Source of the DNA: Sphingomonas naasensis
GTDB taxonomy: Bacteria; Pseudomonadota; Alphaproteobacteria; Sphingomonadales; Sphingomonadaceae
Direction: 5' to 3'
Assembly (NCBI RefSeq): GCF_004792695.1
Contig: NZ_SRXU01000001.1
Coordinates: forward strand, 1-64,000
DNA length: 64,000 nucleotides
Below are positions 44,245 through 52,202 of the stretch, one piece after another. The position numbers and the translations under genes are program-made. The notes beneath the pieces were generated by a model that was not told the origin of the DNA, did not search any database, and worked only from the letters and a program-made list of their open reading frames with translations. The first letter of the stretch is position 1; each line of letters starts with the position of its first letter.

Positions 44245-44573
44245 GCGCTCGGGTCCGCGATCAGCGGCGGGGCGGGCGAGATGGCGATCGCCGCCGGCGG
44301 GACCTCCGGCGCGGGAGTCACCGCGCGCAGATCGGCGAGCGCGCGCTCGAGCCCGGCGAGGCGTTGGCGCGAACGCCAGCGCAGCGCCTGGAACGCGACG
44401 AGCGAGGGCAGCAGCCCGAGCAGGAAGACGAGGATCAGCAGCAGCGGCAGGCTGAAATCGGCGACGAGCCCGCTCCACAGGCGGATCTCGACGCGCTCGC
44501 CGCCATTATAGATCACAAAGGCAGCGACGAGGCCGCCCAGCAACAGCCAGAACAGCACCTTCAGAAACCGCAT
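44241..44573 (-). CDS. lapA: LapA (DUF1049) domain membrane protein
   Basis: 110 residues: two hydrophobic helices (LKVLFWLLLGGLVAAFVIYN; LPLLLILVFLLGLLPSLVAF) and a basic coiled-coil-like tail (RWRSRQRLAGLERALADL), the LapA/YciS architecture. In E. coli LapA works with LapB in lipopolysaccharide assembly. In many alphaproteobacteria ihfB stands just upstream; here a noncoding stretch and a patatin gene occupy that place. AAGGGAAGG precedes the ATG. Confidence 0.82.
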   Translation of the reverse strand: MRFLKVLFWLLLGGLVAAFVIYNGGERVEIRLWSGLVADFSLPLLLILVFLLGLLPSLVAFQALRWRSRQRLAGLERALADLRAVTPAPEVPPAAIAISPAPPLIADPSA

Positions 44574-44633
44574 GCCTTCCCTTTCCTTATGGCGACCCGG
44601 GGGAACTCTAGGGCGAGAGGGCGAGGTTGCCAA

Positions 44634-44686
44634 CTCTCCCTCTCCCGGGAGGGAGCCGACGCAGTGGGCGGAAGGGAGAGGGGGAG
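44634..44686. repeat. GC-rich inverted repeat in the lapA-patatin gap
   Basis: CTCTCCCTCTCCC (44634-44646) pairs with GGGAGAGGGGGAG (44674-44686) with one mismatch. CTCCCTCTCCC also occurs in the hairpin after cysK. The 196-bp gap also contains CCCGCTC...GAGCGGG (44704-44739). No gene is visible there; transcript ends or a degenerate repeat are likely. Confidence 0.5.
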
Positions 44687-44769
44687 CGTGTCTCATCAGA
44701 CGCCCCGCTCATCCTTCCCACTTGATTTCATCGAGCGGGCCGCTTCCTTCTCCCGCAAGGGGGCGGAGA

Positions 44770-47058
44770 TCAGCCGATCTCCTCGCGCAGATCGGCGAAC
44801 AGGCCCGGGATCGCGTGGAGACGGTTCTCCTCCTCGTCGAGGATCGCATGGAAGGCATGGCGCTTGATCGCGGCGACGCGATCTTCAGGGAGGCGATCGT
44901 CGAAAGGCAAGGCCGAGAGGACGATATCGATCAGCCGGTCGGCGCCGTGGAGGCGGCCCCAGAGATAGTCGTTCTCGCGATAGGCGCGGCTGAAAAAGGC
45001 GCCGAAGCTGTTGAACTGGATCCCCTTGAGCGTCGCCTCGGCGCCGCCCTTGCGGATCGCGGTGGCGTCGTCGGGCGAGATCCGGTCGACGCGGATCGGA
45101 TCGAACTCGTCCATCCCCTCGCCCTGGAGCAAAGGCAGGGTGGCGATGTCGAAGAAGGGGAAGCCGAGATGCGCTAGCAGCATCGGCCGGCGCAGTTCCT
45201 TCGACAGCGCGCTGAACCCGTCGGAGAGCCGCGCGTCGGTCGCCTGATCGAGCGCGCGGAGCTGCATCCGCTCGGCGAGCAGATCGAGGATCGGACCGGC
45301 ATCGTCGGTCATGTCGCGCACCGCGCCGCGCAGATCGGCGAAGGTGTCGGTGCGCTTGAGCTCGAGATAGGCGGCGAGCGATTCGTAGATCGCCTCGCGC
45401 ATCGGCAGCAGCTCGGCATGCGAGCTCGGCAGGTCGATCTCGGTCAGACGCCGCGCGAGCAGCCGCAGCCGGCGGATGCGAAAGCCGAGATCGTGCGTGC
45501 GCAGGAAGTCGAGCGTCTGCGGGCTCGCGCCGTTCGACAGCGTCGCGCCGAACCGGTCGCCGCCACGCGACTGGACCGCGTGCGCCACCGCCTCGCGGAT
45601 CTCGCGCAGCCGCTCGGGGGCGTGGCGGTCGCCGATCGTATAGAGCAGGCGGGCGATCCGATCGATCGCGCCGTCGACCTTGAGCAGGCCATAGGCAGTG
45701 TGGCCGTAACCCGCCTTGGCGGCCGCGGCGACCTGCGCGCGGCGGCGCCAGCTCGAGAGCCTTTTGGGCGTCGGATAGTCGAGCCAGAGGGTGTAGCCGA
45801 ACAGCGCCTCGACCTGCGTCTCGACCTCGGCGCGGATCTCGGCGACGATCCCGAGCATCCGCTCGATCCGGTCCGAGCGCGCCGAGATCGCCTCTAGATT
45901 GTCGCGGATCGGCTGTTCGCGCGGCAGCTCGGAGAGCGCGCCGATGATCGTCTGGAAGAAGCCCGGCTTTTCCTGCGGGGTGCCGTAAAACTCGAAGCGC
46001 ATCCCCGGCGCGGGATCGACGAAGACGAAGCGGCGATCGACCTGGCGGCGGGCGGGGCGTTCGCGCAGCGCGTCGATCGCGGGCCGGAACGGCGCGTTGG
46101 CGAGCACCGAACCGTCGATCAGCACCGCGTTCTCGGCGCGGTTGTCCGACCATTGCTGCGGCAGCACCGATTCGAGGAACTCGTCGCGCCCCGGCCAGGC
46201 AGTGCCGCGCTCGGCGAGGAAGCTGTCGAGCTCCTCGACCGTGGCCGGCGGAAATGCGCCTGGAAAGCTCGAGGTCGCGCGCGCGGCGAAGGCGAGCCCG
46301 GCAGGATGCGCGAAGGCCGCGCCTTCGCCGCCGTGGTCGTTGAAGTGGAAGACGAGGCGATGCTCGGTCTCGATCACGTGCTGCGGCGAATTGAGCCGCA
46401 GCTCTTCGGGGTGCCCGCGGAAATCGGTGACGGTGACGAACAGATCGAGCGGCTGGCCCTCGGGCAGCAGCCGGCGATAGCGCGGGCCCTTCGCCATCGC
46501 ATCGAAGGCATCGAGCAGCATGCCGAGCAGCCGCTTGCCGCCAAAGGGAGGCTCGAACCAGCGCGAGCGCACGAAATGCTCGAGCTTGAGGCGGACCTCC
46601 TCGCGCGCGACGGGATCGACGGTCTCGTCGATCGTCTTGCTGCGATTGGCGACGATCCACGCGATCGGCGTCGCCCAGATCTTGGCGAAGCGGTGCGCCG
46701 GGGCCTGGCGGGGCTCGAGCAGCGCCTCGACATCGGCCTGCTCGATCCACAGATCGGTCAGCGGATCGAGCGACTGGCCGGTGGCGATCGCCTGGGCGAG
46801 GAACACCGCGTTGATCCCGCCGGCGCTGGCGCCCGAAAGGATATCGACGAGCACCCGCAAATTGATGTTCGAGGCCTGGCGGATCTCGTCGAGCAGCTGG
46901 CGATAGACGCCATTGCCGTCCTCACCCTCGCGCGCGGCGCAGCTGGCGCGGGCGAGCCGCCATACTTCCTTGGTGATGCCGTGCATGTAGACGGCGAGGC
47001 TGATGCCGCCATAGCAGACGAGCGCGAGCCGCAGCTCCTTGTCGCGGGCCTCGCTCAT
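44770..47058 (-). CDS. Patatin-like phospholipase with large C-terminal domain (DUF3376 type)
   Basis: 762 residues. The N-terminal patatin domain has the nucleophile elbow G-A-S-A-G (S78) in LVDILSGASAGGINAVF. The second dyad residue, Asp, lies in LIDGSVLANAPF (near residue 315), and an oxyanion-type loop LVCYGGISLAVYMHG starts the protein. The ~400-residue C-terminal part is helical and corresponds to the long patatin-related proteins (DUF3376). It likely hydrolyses acyl esters of phospholipids. No signal peptide, so it is cytoplasmic or peripheral. Coupled by 4 bp to an EEP-family gene. Confidence 0.85.
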   Translation of the reverse strand: MSEARDKELRLALVCYGGISLAVYMHGITKEVWRLARASCAAREGEDGNGVYRQLLDEIRQASNINLRVLVDILSGASAGGINAVFLAQAIATGQSLDPLTDLWIEQADVEALLEPRQAPAHRFAKIWATPIAWIVANRSKTIDETVDPVAREEVRLKLEHFVRSRWFEPPFGGKRLLGMLLDAFDAMAKGPRYRRLLPEGQPLDLFVTVTDFRGHPEELRLNSPQHVIETEHRLVFHFNDHGGEGAAFAHPAGLAFAARATSSFPGAFPPATVEELDSFLAERGTAWPGRDEFLESVLPQQWSDNRAENAVLIDGSVLANAPFRPAIDALRERPARRQVDRRFVFVDPAPGMRFEFYGTPQEKPGFFQTIIGALSELPREQPIRDNLEAISARSDRIERMLGIVAEIRAEVETQVEALFGYTLWLDYPTPKRLSSWRRRAQVAAAAKAGYGHTAYGLLKVDGAIDRIARLLYTIGDRHAPERLREIREAVAHAVQSRGGDRFGATLSNGASPQTLDFLRTHDLGFRIRRLRLLARRLTEIDLPSSHAELLPMREAIYESLAAYLELKRTDTFADLRGAVRDMTDDAGPILDLLAERMQLRALDQATDARLSDGFSALSKELRRPMLLAHLGFPFFDIATLPLLQGEGMDEFDPIRVDRISPDDATAIRKGGAEATLKGIQFNSFGAFFSRAYRENDYLWGRLHGADRLIDIVLSALPFDDRLPEDRVAAIKRHAFHAILDEEENRLHAIPGLFADLREEIG

Positions 47059-47753
47059 GCGGCGGGCCGGATCGTGGCCCAGATCGGCAGATGGTCCGAA
47101 GCGGTGCGCGCGCTCAGGCTCTCGTGCACGCCTGCCTGGTGGATCTCGAGATCGCGGCTGGCCATGATCCGGTCGAGCCGCGCCATCGGGCGCCGGGCGT
47201 GGAAGCTCTTGCCGGTGGGCGCGAAGTCGAAATGCTGGGCGAAATCGCGCAGGCAGCCGCTCTGCGGCGTCCATTCGTTGAGATCGCCCATCAGCACCGT
47301 CGGATGGCGCTGCGCGCAGGATTCGATGTGCGCGATGATCGCATGCGCCTGGCGGCGGCGCCACAGGCCGGACAGGTCGAGATGCATGCCGACGATCCGC
47401 AGCACCTGTCCGCGCACCCGGACATCGGCCATCACCGCGCCGCGCGGCTCGAGCGCGGGCAAGTGGATCGCCTCGCAATCGAGGATCTGCGCATCCTTGC
47501 GCACGAGCAGGGCGTTGCCGTGCCACCCCATCGAGCGCGCGCGCATGCCGAACGGGATCGCCTTCCAGTCGCCATGCTCGGCGAGGAGATGGCTGGAGAG
47601 CACCGCCTCGCGCGGACCGAAGCGGCGATCGGCCTCCTGCAGCGCGATCACATCGGCATCGATCTCGCAGAGCACCTGCAGCGTGCGTTCGGGTCTGCGC
47701 CGCCGATCAGTGCCGATCGACTTGCGCATATTATAGCTGGCGACCTTGATCAT
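47055..47753 (-). CDS. Endonuclease/exonuclease/phosphatase (EEP) family protein
   Basis: 232 residues. VASYNMRKSIGTD at the N-terminus, ALQEADRRFG (metal-binding Glu), GMHLDLSG, MGDLNEWTP and SDHLPIWATI at the C-terminus are the EEP active-site blocks. The fold covers nucleases, sphingomyelinases and inositol phosphatases. Pairing with a patatin favours lipid head-group chemistry (inference), but a DNA/RNA substrate is possible. Overlaps the patatin start by 4 bp. Confidence 0.87.
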   Translation of the reverse strand: MIKVASYNMRKSIGTDRRRRPERTLQVLCEIDADVIALQEADRRFGPREAVLSSHLLAEHGDWKAIPFGMRARSMGWHGNALLVRKDAQILDCEAIHLPALEPRGAVMADVRVRGQVLRIVGMHLDLSGLWRRRQAHAIIAHIESCAQRHPTVLMGDLNEWTPQSGCLRDFAQHFDFAPTGKSFHARRPMARLDRIMASRDLEIHQAGVHESLSARTASDHLPIWATIRPAA

Positions 47754-47795
47754 CTGCGCCCCTTATCGCGGGGCGGGCGGGGGATGGGCAAGAGG

Positions 47796-47993
47796 CTAGA
47801 CCGGATAGGGCGCGCCGCGCTGGGCGGAGGCCTCCTCCGCAGCGGCGATCAGACTGCGGCCGGTGGCATCGGCGGCCTCCGGCGTCATCGCCACGGCCAC
47901 CCCGTCGGGGCCGTCGAGCAGCACGACCCCCGATTCGGCGGTGGCGACACCCGGCGCGCTTTCGGCCTCTTGCGGCGTAGCTTCGCTACTCAT
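47796..47993 (-). CDS. Small hypothetical protein (65 residues)
   Basis: An Ala/Glu/Gly-rich acidic protein: APGVATAESGVVLLDGPDGV, AVAMTPEAADATGRSLIAAA, ending YPV. No signal or membrane segment. GAGGGAG precedes the ATG. The VLLDGPDGVAVAMTPEAADATGR core looks like a compact strand-turn-helix. Function unknown. Confidence 0.6.
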   Translation of the reverse strand: MSSEATPQEAESAPGVATAESGVVLLDGPDGVAVAMTPEAADATGRSLIAAAEEASAQRGAPYPV

Positions 47994-48071
47994 GTCGCAT
48001 CTCCCTCGCGCTGCTTCAAATCCCTGCGTTGGGAGCCAAAACTCTGGAACGACGCGAAATATCCGCCGAGG

Positions 48072-48455
48072 TCAGCGTCCGCCCGCCTCGATCAGCCGGC
48101 GCGGCGCGGCGAGCTCCCAGCTGCGCGCGATTCGATCGCCGACGAAATCCCAGTCGGTCTCGGCGGCGCCCAGCGCGATGCCCACCCAGCCGACGCCGAA
48201 ATAGGCGACTTTGGAATAGGTTTCGGGGGCGATGTCGATCAGATTGGGGCCTTCTTCGTCATCGGCGGTTTTTACCGCGACGATGGTGCGGCCATCGCCA
48301 TGATGATCGTGGCGGAACTGGGCGAACTGCTTGCCGGCGACGAAGAAGGTCGGCTGGCCGTGGCTCGGCCGCTCCTCGACCTCCGGCAGCTCCAGCGCGA
48401 TCGCACGGACCTGCGCGAGAGCGGTATCGGGATCGGGATTCAGCGCGCCAGCCAC
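48072..48455 (-). CDS. MmcQ/YjbR family protein
   Basis: 127 residues. ALAQVRAIALELPEVEERPSHGQPTFFVAGKQFAQFR and the C-terminal KVAYFGVGWVGIALG...ELAAPRRL match the MmcQ/YjbR (CyaY-like fold) family, annotated as DNA-binding from structure. Overlaps purN by 16 bp on the same strand, so probably co-transcribed. Cellular role unknown. Confidence 0.85.
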   Translation of the reverse strand: MAGALNPDPDTALAQVRAIALELPEVEERPSHGQPTFFVAGKQFAQFRHDHHGDGRTIVAVKTADDEEGPNLIDIAPETYSKVAYFGVGWVGIALGAAETDWDFVGDRIARSWELAAPRRLIEAGGR

Positions 48456-49009
48456 GCTGCGACAACCCGGGGATAGAGGCGATGTTCCTCGGCCAGCACG
48501 CGCTCGGCGAGCGTCTCCGGGGTATCGCGCGCGGCGATCCGCACTTCGGCCTGGCCAAGCACTTCGCCGGCGTCGAGCTCCTCGGTGACGATATGGACCG
48601 AGCAGCCGGCGACCATATCCCCGGCGACCAGCGCGCGGCGATGCGTGTCGAGGCCCTTGTATTTGGGCAGCAGCGAGGGATGGATGTTGACGATCCGTCC
48701 GCGCCAGGCGTGCACGAAATCGTCCGAGAGCAGGCGCATATAGCCGGCGAGGGCGATCGCCTCGACGCCGGCCGCGCGCAACGCCGCATCGATCTTCGCC
48801 TCATAATCGGGCTTGGGCATGCCCTTGGGGCTCTGCGCGAAGGTGGCGATGCCGCGTTCGCGCGCCCAGACAAGGCCCGCCGCCTCGGGCTTATCGCTGG
48901 CGACGAGCGCGACCTGGTACGAGCAGTCGGGCGCCTGCGCGGCCTCGGCGAGCGCAGCCATGTTCGAGCCGCGGCCGGAAATCAAAATGCCCAGCTTCTT
49001 GCGCGTCAC
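48440..49009 (-). CDS. purN: Phosphoribosylglycinamide formyltransferase
   Basis: 189 residues. ILISGRGSNMAAL binds the phosphate, and AGYMRLLSDDFV plus NIHPSLLPKYKGLDTH carries the catalytic Asn/His. The HIVTEELDAGEVLGQAEV block follows. It formylates GAR in purine synthesis. A REPIN separates it from purM, with which it normally forms an operon. Confidence 0.95.
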   Translation of the reverse strand: MTRKKLGILISGRGSNMAALAEAAQAPDCSYQVALVASDKPEAAGLVWARERGIATFAQSPKGMPKPDYEAKIDAALRAAGVEAIALAGYMRLLSDDFVHAWRGRIVNIHPSLLPKYKGLDTHRRALVAGDMVAGCSVHIVTEELDAGEVLGQAEVRIAARDTPETLAERVLAEEHRLYPRVVAAWLAR

Positions 49010-49017
49010 TCCCCGAT

Positions 49018-49092
49018 GCTCCTGCGAAAGCAGGAGCCCGGGATTGCGAGCGGCGTCCCTTGCGACTCCTGGGCTCCTGCTTTCGCAGGAGC
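49018..49092. repeat. REPIN (GCTCCTGCGAAAGCAGGAGC doublet) between purN and purM
   Basis: The left arm GCTCCTGCGAAAGCAGGAGC starts at 49018 and the right arm GCTCCTGCTTTCGCAGGAGC ends at 49092. The 20-mers are exact inverted copies and each arm is itself palindromic around GCGAAAGC/GCTTTCGC. Confidence 0.85.
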
Positions 49093-49102
49093 ACGGTAGC
49101 GC

Positions 49103-50197
49103 TCAGTCATTGTGCGTCGCGGTCCAGTCGGCGCGCGCGCTCCACGTCTCTGCCGGACCTAACACGGTGCAGCCGCGCGAGCCTTCGACGACTTCACCGA
49201 TGCGGAACACGGTCTCGCCGGCCTCGGTCAGCTCGGCCGCGACCGCATCCGCATCTTCCGCAGCAACCGCGGCAACCATGCCGATGCCGCAATTGAAGGT
49301 ACGCGCCATCTCCTTGGGCTCGATATTGCCCTGCGCCTGGAGGAACGCCATCAGCCGCGGCAGCGGCCAGGCGCTCGCATCGATGCGGGCGTGGCAGTTC
49401 TCGGGCAGCACGCGCGGGACATTTTCGAGCAGCCCGCCGCCGGTGATGTGGGCGAGGCCGTGGATCGTGCCCTTGCGTAGCTGGGGCAGCAGGCTCTTCA
49501 CATAGATGCGCGTCGGCGCCATCAGTGCGTCGATCATCAGGACGTCCTGGTCGAACACCGCGGGGCGATCGAGCTTCCAGCCCTTGTCGGCGGCGAGTCG
49601 ACGGACCAGTGAGAAGCCGTTCGAGTGGACGCCCGTGGAGGCGAGGCCGAGCAGCACGTCGCTCGGGCGGATCGCGCTGCCGTCGAGCAACTGGTCACGC
49701 TCGACTGCGCCGACGCAGAAGCCGGCAAGGTCGTAATCGCCCTCGGCATACATGCCGGGCATTTCGGCGGTCTCGCCGCCGATCAGCGCGCAGCCGGCCT
49801 GGCGGCAGCCCTCGGCGATCGAGGCGATGACGCGCTCGGCGGTCTCGGGGACCAGCTTTCCGCTGGCATAGTAATCGAGGAAGAAGAGCGGCTCGGCGCC
49901 CTGGACGATCAGATCGTTGGCGCACATCGCGACGAGATCGACCCCGACCCCGTCATGCGCATTGTGATCGATCGCGAGCTTGAGCTTGGTCCCGACGCCG
50001 TCGTTCGCCGCGACGAGCAGCGGATCGCTGAACCCCGCCGCCTTGAGATCGAACACGCCGCCGAACCCGCCCAATGCGGCGTCGGCGCCCGGGCGCCGGG
50101 TGGATTTGGCCAGCGGGCCGATCGCGCGCACCAGCGCGTTTCCGGCCGCGATCGAGACGCCCGCCTGGGCGTAGGTATAGGCTTCGGGGTCGCTCAT
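49103..50197 (-). CDS. purM: Phosphoribosylformylglycinamidine cyclo-ligase (AIR synthetase)
   Basis: 364 residues. [24 protein letters not shown] and [11 protein letters not shown] are the PurM ATP/substrate motifs; [18 protein letters not shown] and [15 protein letters not shown] complete the fold. It closes the imidazole ring in purine synthesis. The start at 50197 ([14 protein letters not shown]) gives standard length. Divergent from the DUF2066-hdaA-ppk operon, sharing a ~105-bp gap. Confidence 0.95.
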   Translation of the reverse strand: MSDPEAYTYAQAGVSIAAGNALVRAIGPLAKSTRRPGADAALGGFGGVFDLKAAGFSDPLLVAANDGVGTKLKLAIDHNAHDGVGVDLVAMCANDLIVQGAEPLFFLDYYASGKLVPETAERVIASIAEGCRQAGCALIGGETAEMPGMYAEGDYDLAGFCVGAVERDQLLDGSAIRPSDVLLGLASTGVHSNGFSLVRRLAADKGWKLDRPAVFDQDVLMIDALMAPTRIYVKSLLPQLRKGTIHGLAHITGGGLLENVPRVLPENCHARIDASAWPLPRLMAFLQAQGNIEPKEMARTFNCGIGMVAAVAAEDADAVAAELTEAGETVFRIGEVVEGSRGCTVLGPAETWSARADWTATHND

Positions 50198-50303
50198 GCG
50201 GAGCCGCTTAGCGCCGACTTTCCCTTTCGTCACCGCATGAAAGTATCCGGCGGGTGTACTTCCGCTTGGATTTCCGCGCCCGCTTCGCCAAAAGGGCCCC
50301 CGC

Positions 50304-51593
50304 ATGCAGCTGTCCCGCATTTCGCTCACCATCGGTCTGGTCGGCGCGCTCGCCCTTGCGGGGGCAGGCGCGAGCGTGGTGGTGGCGCAGGGCGAGGCCG
50401 GCGGCGCGAGGGCGGTGCCGGTCGACGCCTCGGGCAGCTTCGAGGTCGCGGGGGTGCAGGTCGACGTCAAGGCCAAGGACGCCGACGCCGCGCGCCAGGG
50501 CGGCTGGCGGCTCGCCCAGCGCAGGGGCTGGGAAATGCTCTCGGAACGGCTGACCGGCAAGAAATCTACGCTCGGCGATTCGGCGCTCGACGCGCTGGTC
50601 ACCGGCATCGTCGTCGAGCGCGAGCAGATCGGGCCGACGCGCTACATCGCGCGGCTCGGCGTGCTGTTCGATCGCGGCCGGGCGGGCGCCATACTCGGCG
50701 TATCGACCGCGGTGAGCCGCTCGCAGCCGATGCTGCTGGTGCCGCTCGAATATTCGGGCGGGGTCGGCCGCGTGTTCGAGCGCGAGACCGCATGGTCGCG
50801 CGCATGGACGCGCTTCCGCGCCGGCGGCAGCACGATCGACTATGTCCGGCTGCGCGGCACCGGGCCGGACGCGATGCTGATCAATGCCGGCCAGACGCTC
50901 CGTCGCGGACGCAACTGGTGGCGCACGATCCTCGAGCAATATGGCGCGGCCGATGTGATCGTCGCCGAGGTCCAGCTGCGCCGCGAATATCCGGGCGGGC
51001 CGGTGATCGGGGTGTTCGCCGCGAATCACGGGCCCGATCGACGCCCGATCACCAGCTTCGCGCTGCGCGTCGACAATGGCGATTCGATCGACGCGCTGCT
51101 CGATGCCGGTATCCAGCGGCTCGACCAGGCCTGTCAGAAAGCGCTCGCCTCGGGGCTGCTGCGCACCGACGCGCTGCTCGCGACGCGGCCGCCGCGGGTC
51201 AAAACCGCCGAGGAGCTCGCCGCCGAAGCCGCCGCGCTCGCCGCCGCGACCCCGACGCCGACTCCCGATGCGACCAGCGCCGCGACGACCCTGCTCACCG
51301 TGCAGGTCGACACGCCCAATGCGGGCTCGGTCACCGCTTCCGAAGCGGCGCTGCGCGGCGTGCCGGGGGTGCGCTCGGCGGCGACCACCAGCCTCGCGCT
51401 CGGCGGCATTTCGGTGATGCGAGTCGCCTATGACGGGCCGCAGGGAAGCCTGCGCGCCGCGCTCGAGGGGCGCGGCTGGCAAGTGCAGGAAGGCCCGGGC
51501 GTGCTGCTCATCCGCCGCGGCGGAGGTGGCGGAGCGAAGCCGCCCGCGGCCACGCCGACGCCTCAGGCGACGAGCACTCCGGCGGCCAAATGA
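50304..51593 (+). CDS. DUF2066 family exported protein
   Basis: 429 residues: signal peptide ([24 protein letters not shown]), a DUF2066-like domain ([21 protein letters not shown] ... [14 protein letters not shown]), and a second part with [18 protein letters not shown] Pro/Thr-rich linker leads to a ferredoxin-fold-like C-terminal piece ([27 protein letters not shown]). Overlaps hdaA by 4 bp (ATGA), so it heads an operon with hdaA, ppk1 and ppx. Function unknown. Confidence 0.75.
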   Translation: MQLSRISLTIGLVGALALAGAGASVVVAQGEAGGARAVPVDASGSFEVAGVQVDVKAKDADAARQGGWRLAQRRGWEMLSERLTGKKSTLGDSALDALVTGIVVEREQIGPTRYIARLGVLFDRGRAGAILGVSTAVSRSQPMLLVPLEYSGGVGRVFERETAWSRAWTRFRAGGSTIDYVRLRGTGPDAMLINAGQTLRRGRNWWRTILEQYGAADVIVAEVQLRREYPGGPVIGVFAANHGPDRRPITSFALRVDNGDSIDALLDAGIQRLDQACQKALASGLLRTDALLATRPPRVKTAEELAAEAAALAAATPTPTPDATSAATTLLTVQVDTPNAGSVTASEAALRGVPGVRSAATTSLALGGISVMRVAYDGPQGSLRAALEGRGWQVQEGPGVLLIRRGGGGGAKPPAATPTPQATSTPAAK

Positions 51594-52198
51594 GCCAGCT
51601 GCGCCTGCCGCTCGGCCTGCCCGAGGCGCGCGAGACGGAGTTCCTTGTCGGCGAATCCAATGCGCGCGCGGTCCATCAGCTCGAGCATTGGGCGACATGG
51701 CCGGTGATGTCGGCGCTGCTCGTCGGTCCGCGCAAATCGGGGCGCAGCCTGCTCGCGCGCATCTTCGCGGCGAAGAGCGGCGGACGGATCCTCGACGATG
51801 CCGATCGGGCGAAGGAGACCGACATTTTCCACGCCTGGAACCGCGCGCAGCAGGAGCGCCGGCCGCTGCTGATCGTCGCCGAGGCCGCGCCGCCTGTGTG
51901 GGACGTGAAGTTGCCCGATCTGCGCTCGCGCCTCGCCGCCTCGCCGCTGCTCGAGATCGGCGCGCCCGACGATCAATTGATGCCGCAGCTGATCGAGCAT
52001 GCGTTCGAGAAGCATCTGCTCCACGCGCGGCCCGAGGTGATCGCATGGCTGGCGAAGCGGATCGAGCGCAGCCATGTCGCTATCCTGCGCGTTGCCGATG
52101 TGCTGGAGATGGAGGCAGCGGACACGCGGCTGTCGATCCCGGGCATGCGCGCGGTGCTCGCGGCCAATGGTCTCATAACCGAAACGGACGAACCCTAG
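51590..52198 (+). CDS. hdaA: HdaA-type DnaA homologue (regulatory inactivation of DnaA)
   Basis: 202 residues. It begins MSQLRLPL, and QLRLPL fits the hexapeptide by which Hda proteins bind the beta sliding clamp. A DnaA-like AAA+ domain follows, with Walker A position LVGPRKSGRSLL: the usual lysine is Arg (R52), so nucleotide binding may be weak. The C-terminus (RHVAILRVADVLEMEA-like SHVAILRVADVLEMEAAD) matches Hda sensor 2/lid region. In Caulobacter HdaA stimulates ATP hydrolysis by DnaA to prevent re-initiation. Four bp separate it from ppk1. Confidence 0.87.
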   Translation: MSQLRLPLGLPEARETEFLVGESNARAVHQLEHWATWPVMSALLVGPRKSGRSLLARIFAAKSGGRILDDADRAKETDIFHAWNRAQQERRPLLIVAEAAPPVWDVKLPDLRSRLAASPLLEIGAPDDQLMPQLIEHAFEKHLLHARPEVIAWLAKRIERSHVAILRVADVLEMEAADTRLSIPGMRAVLAANGLITETDEP

Positions 52199-52202
52199 GG
52201 CG

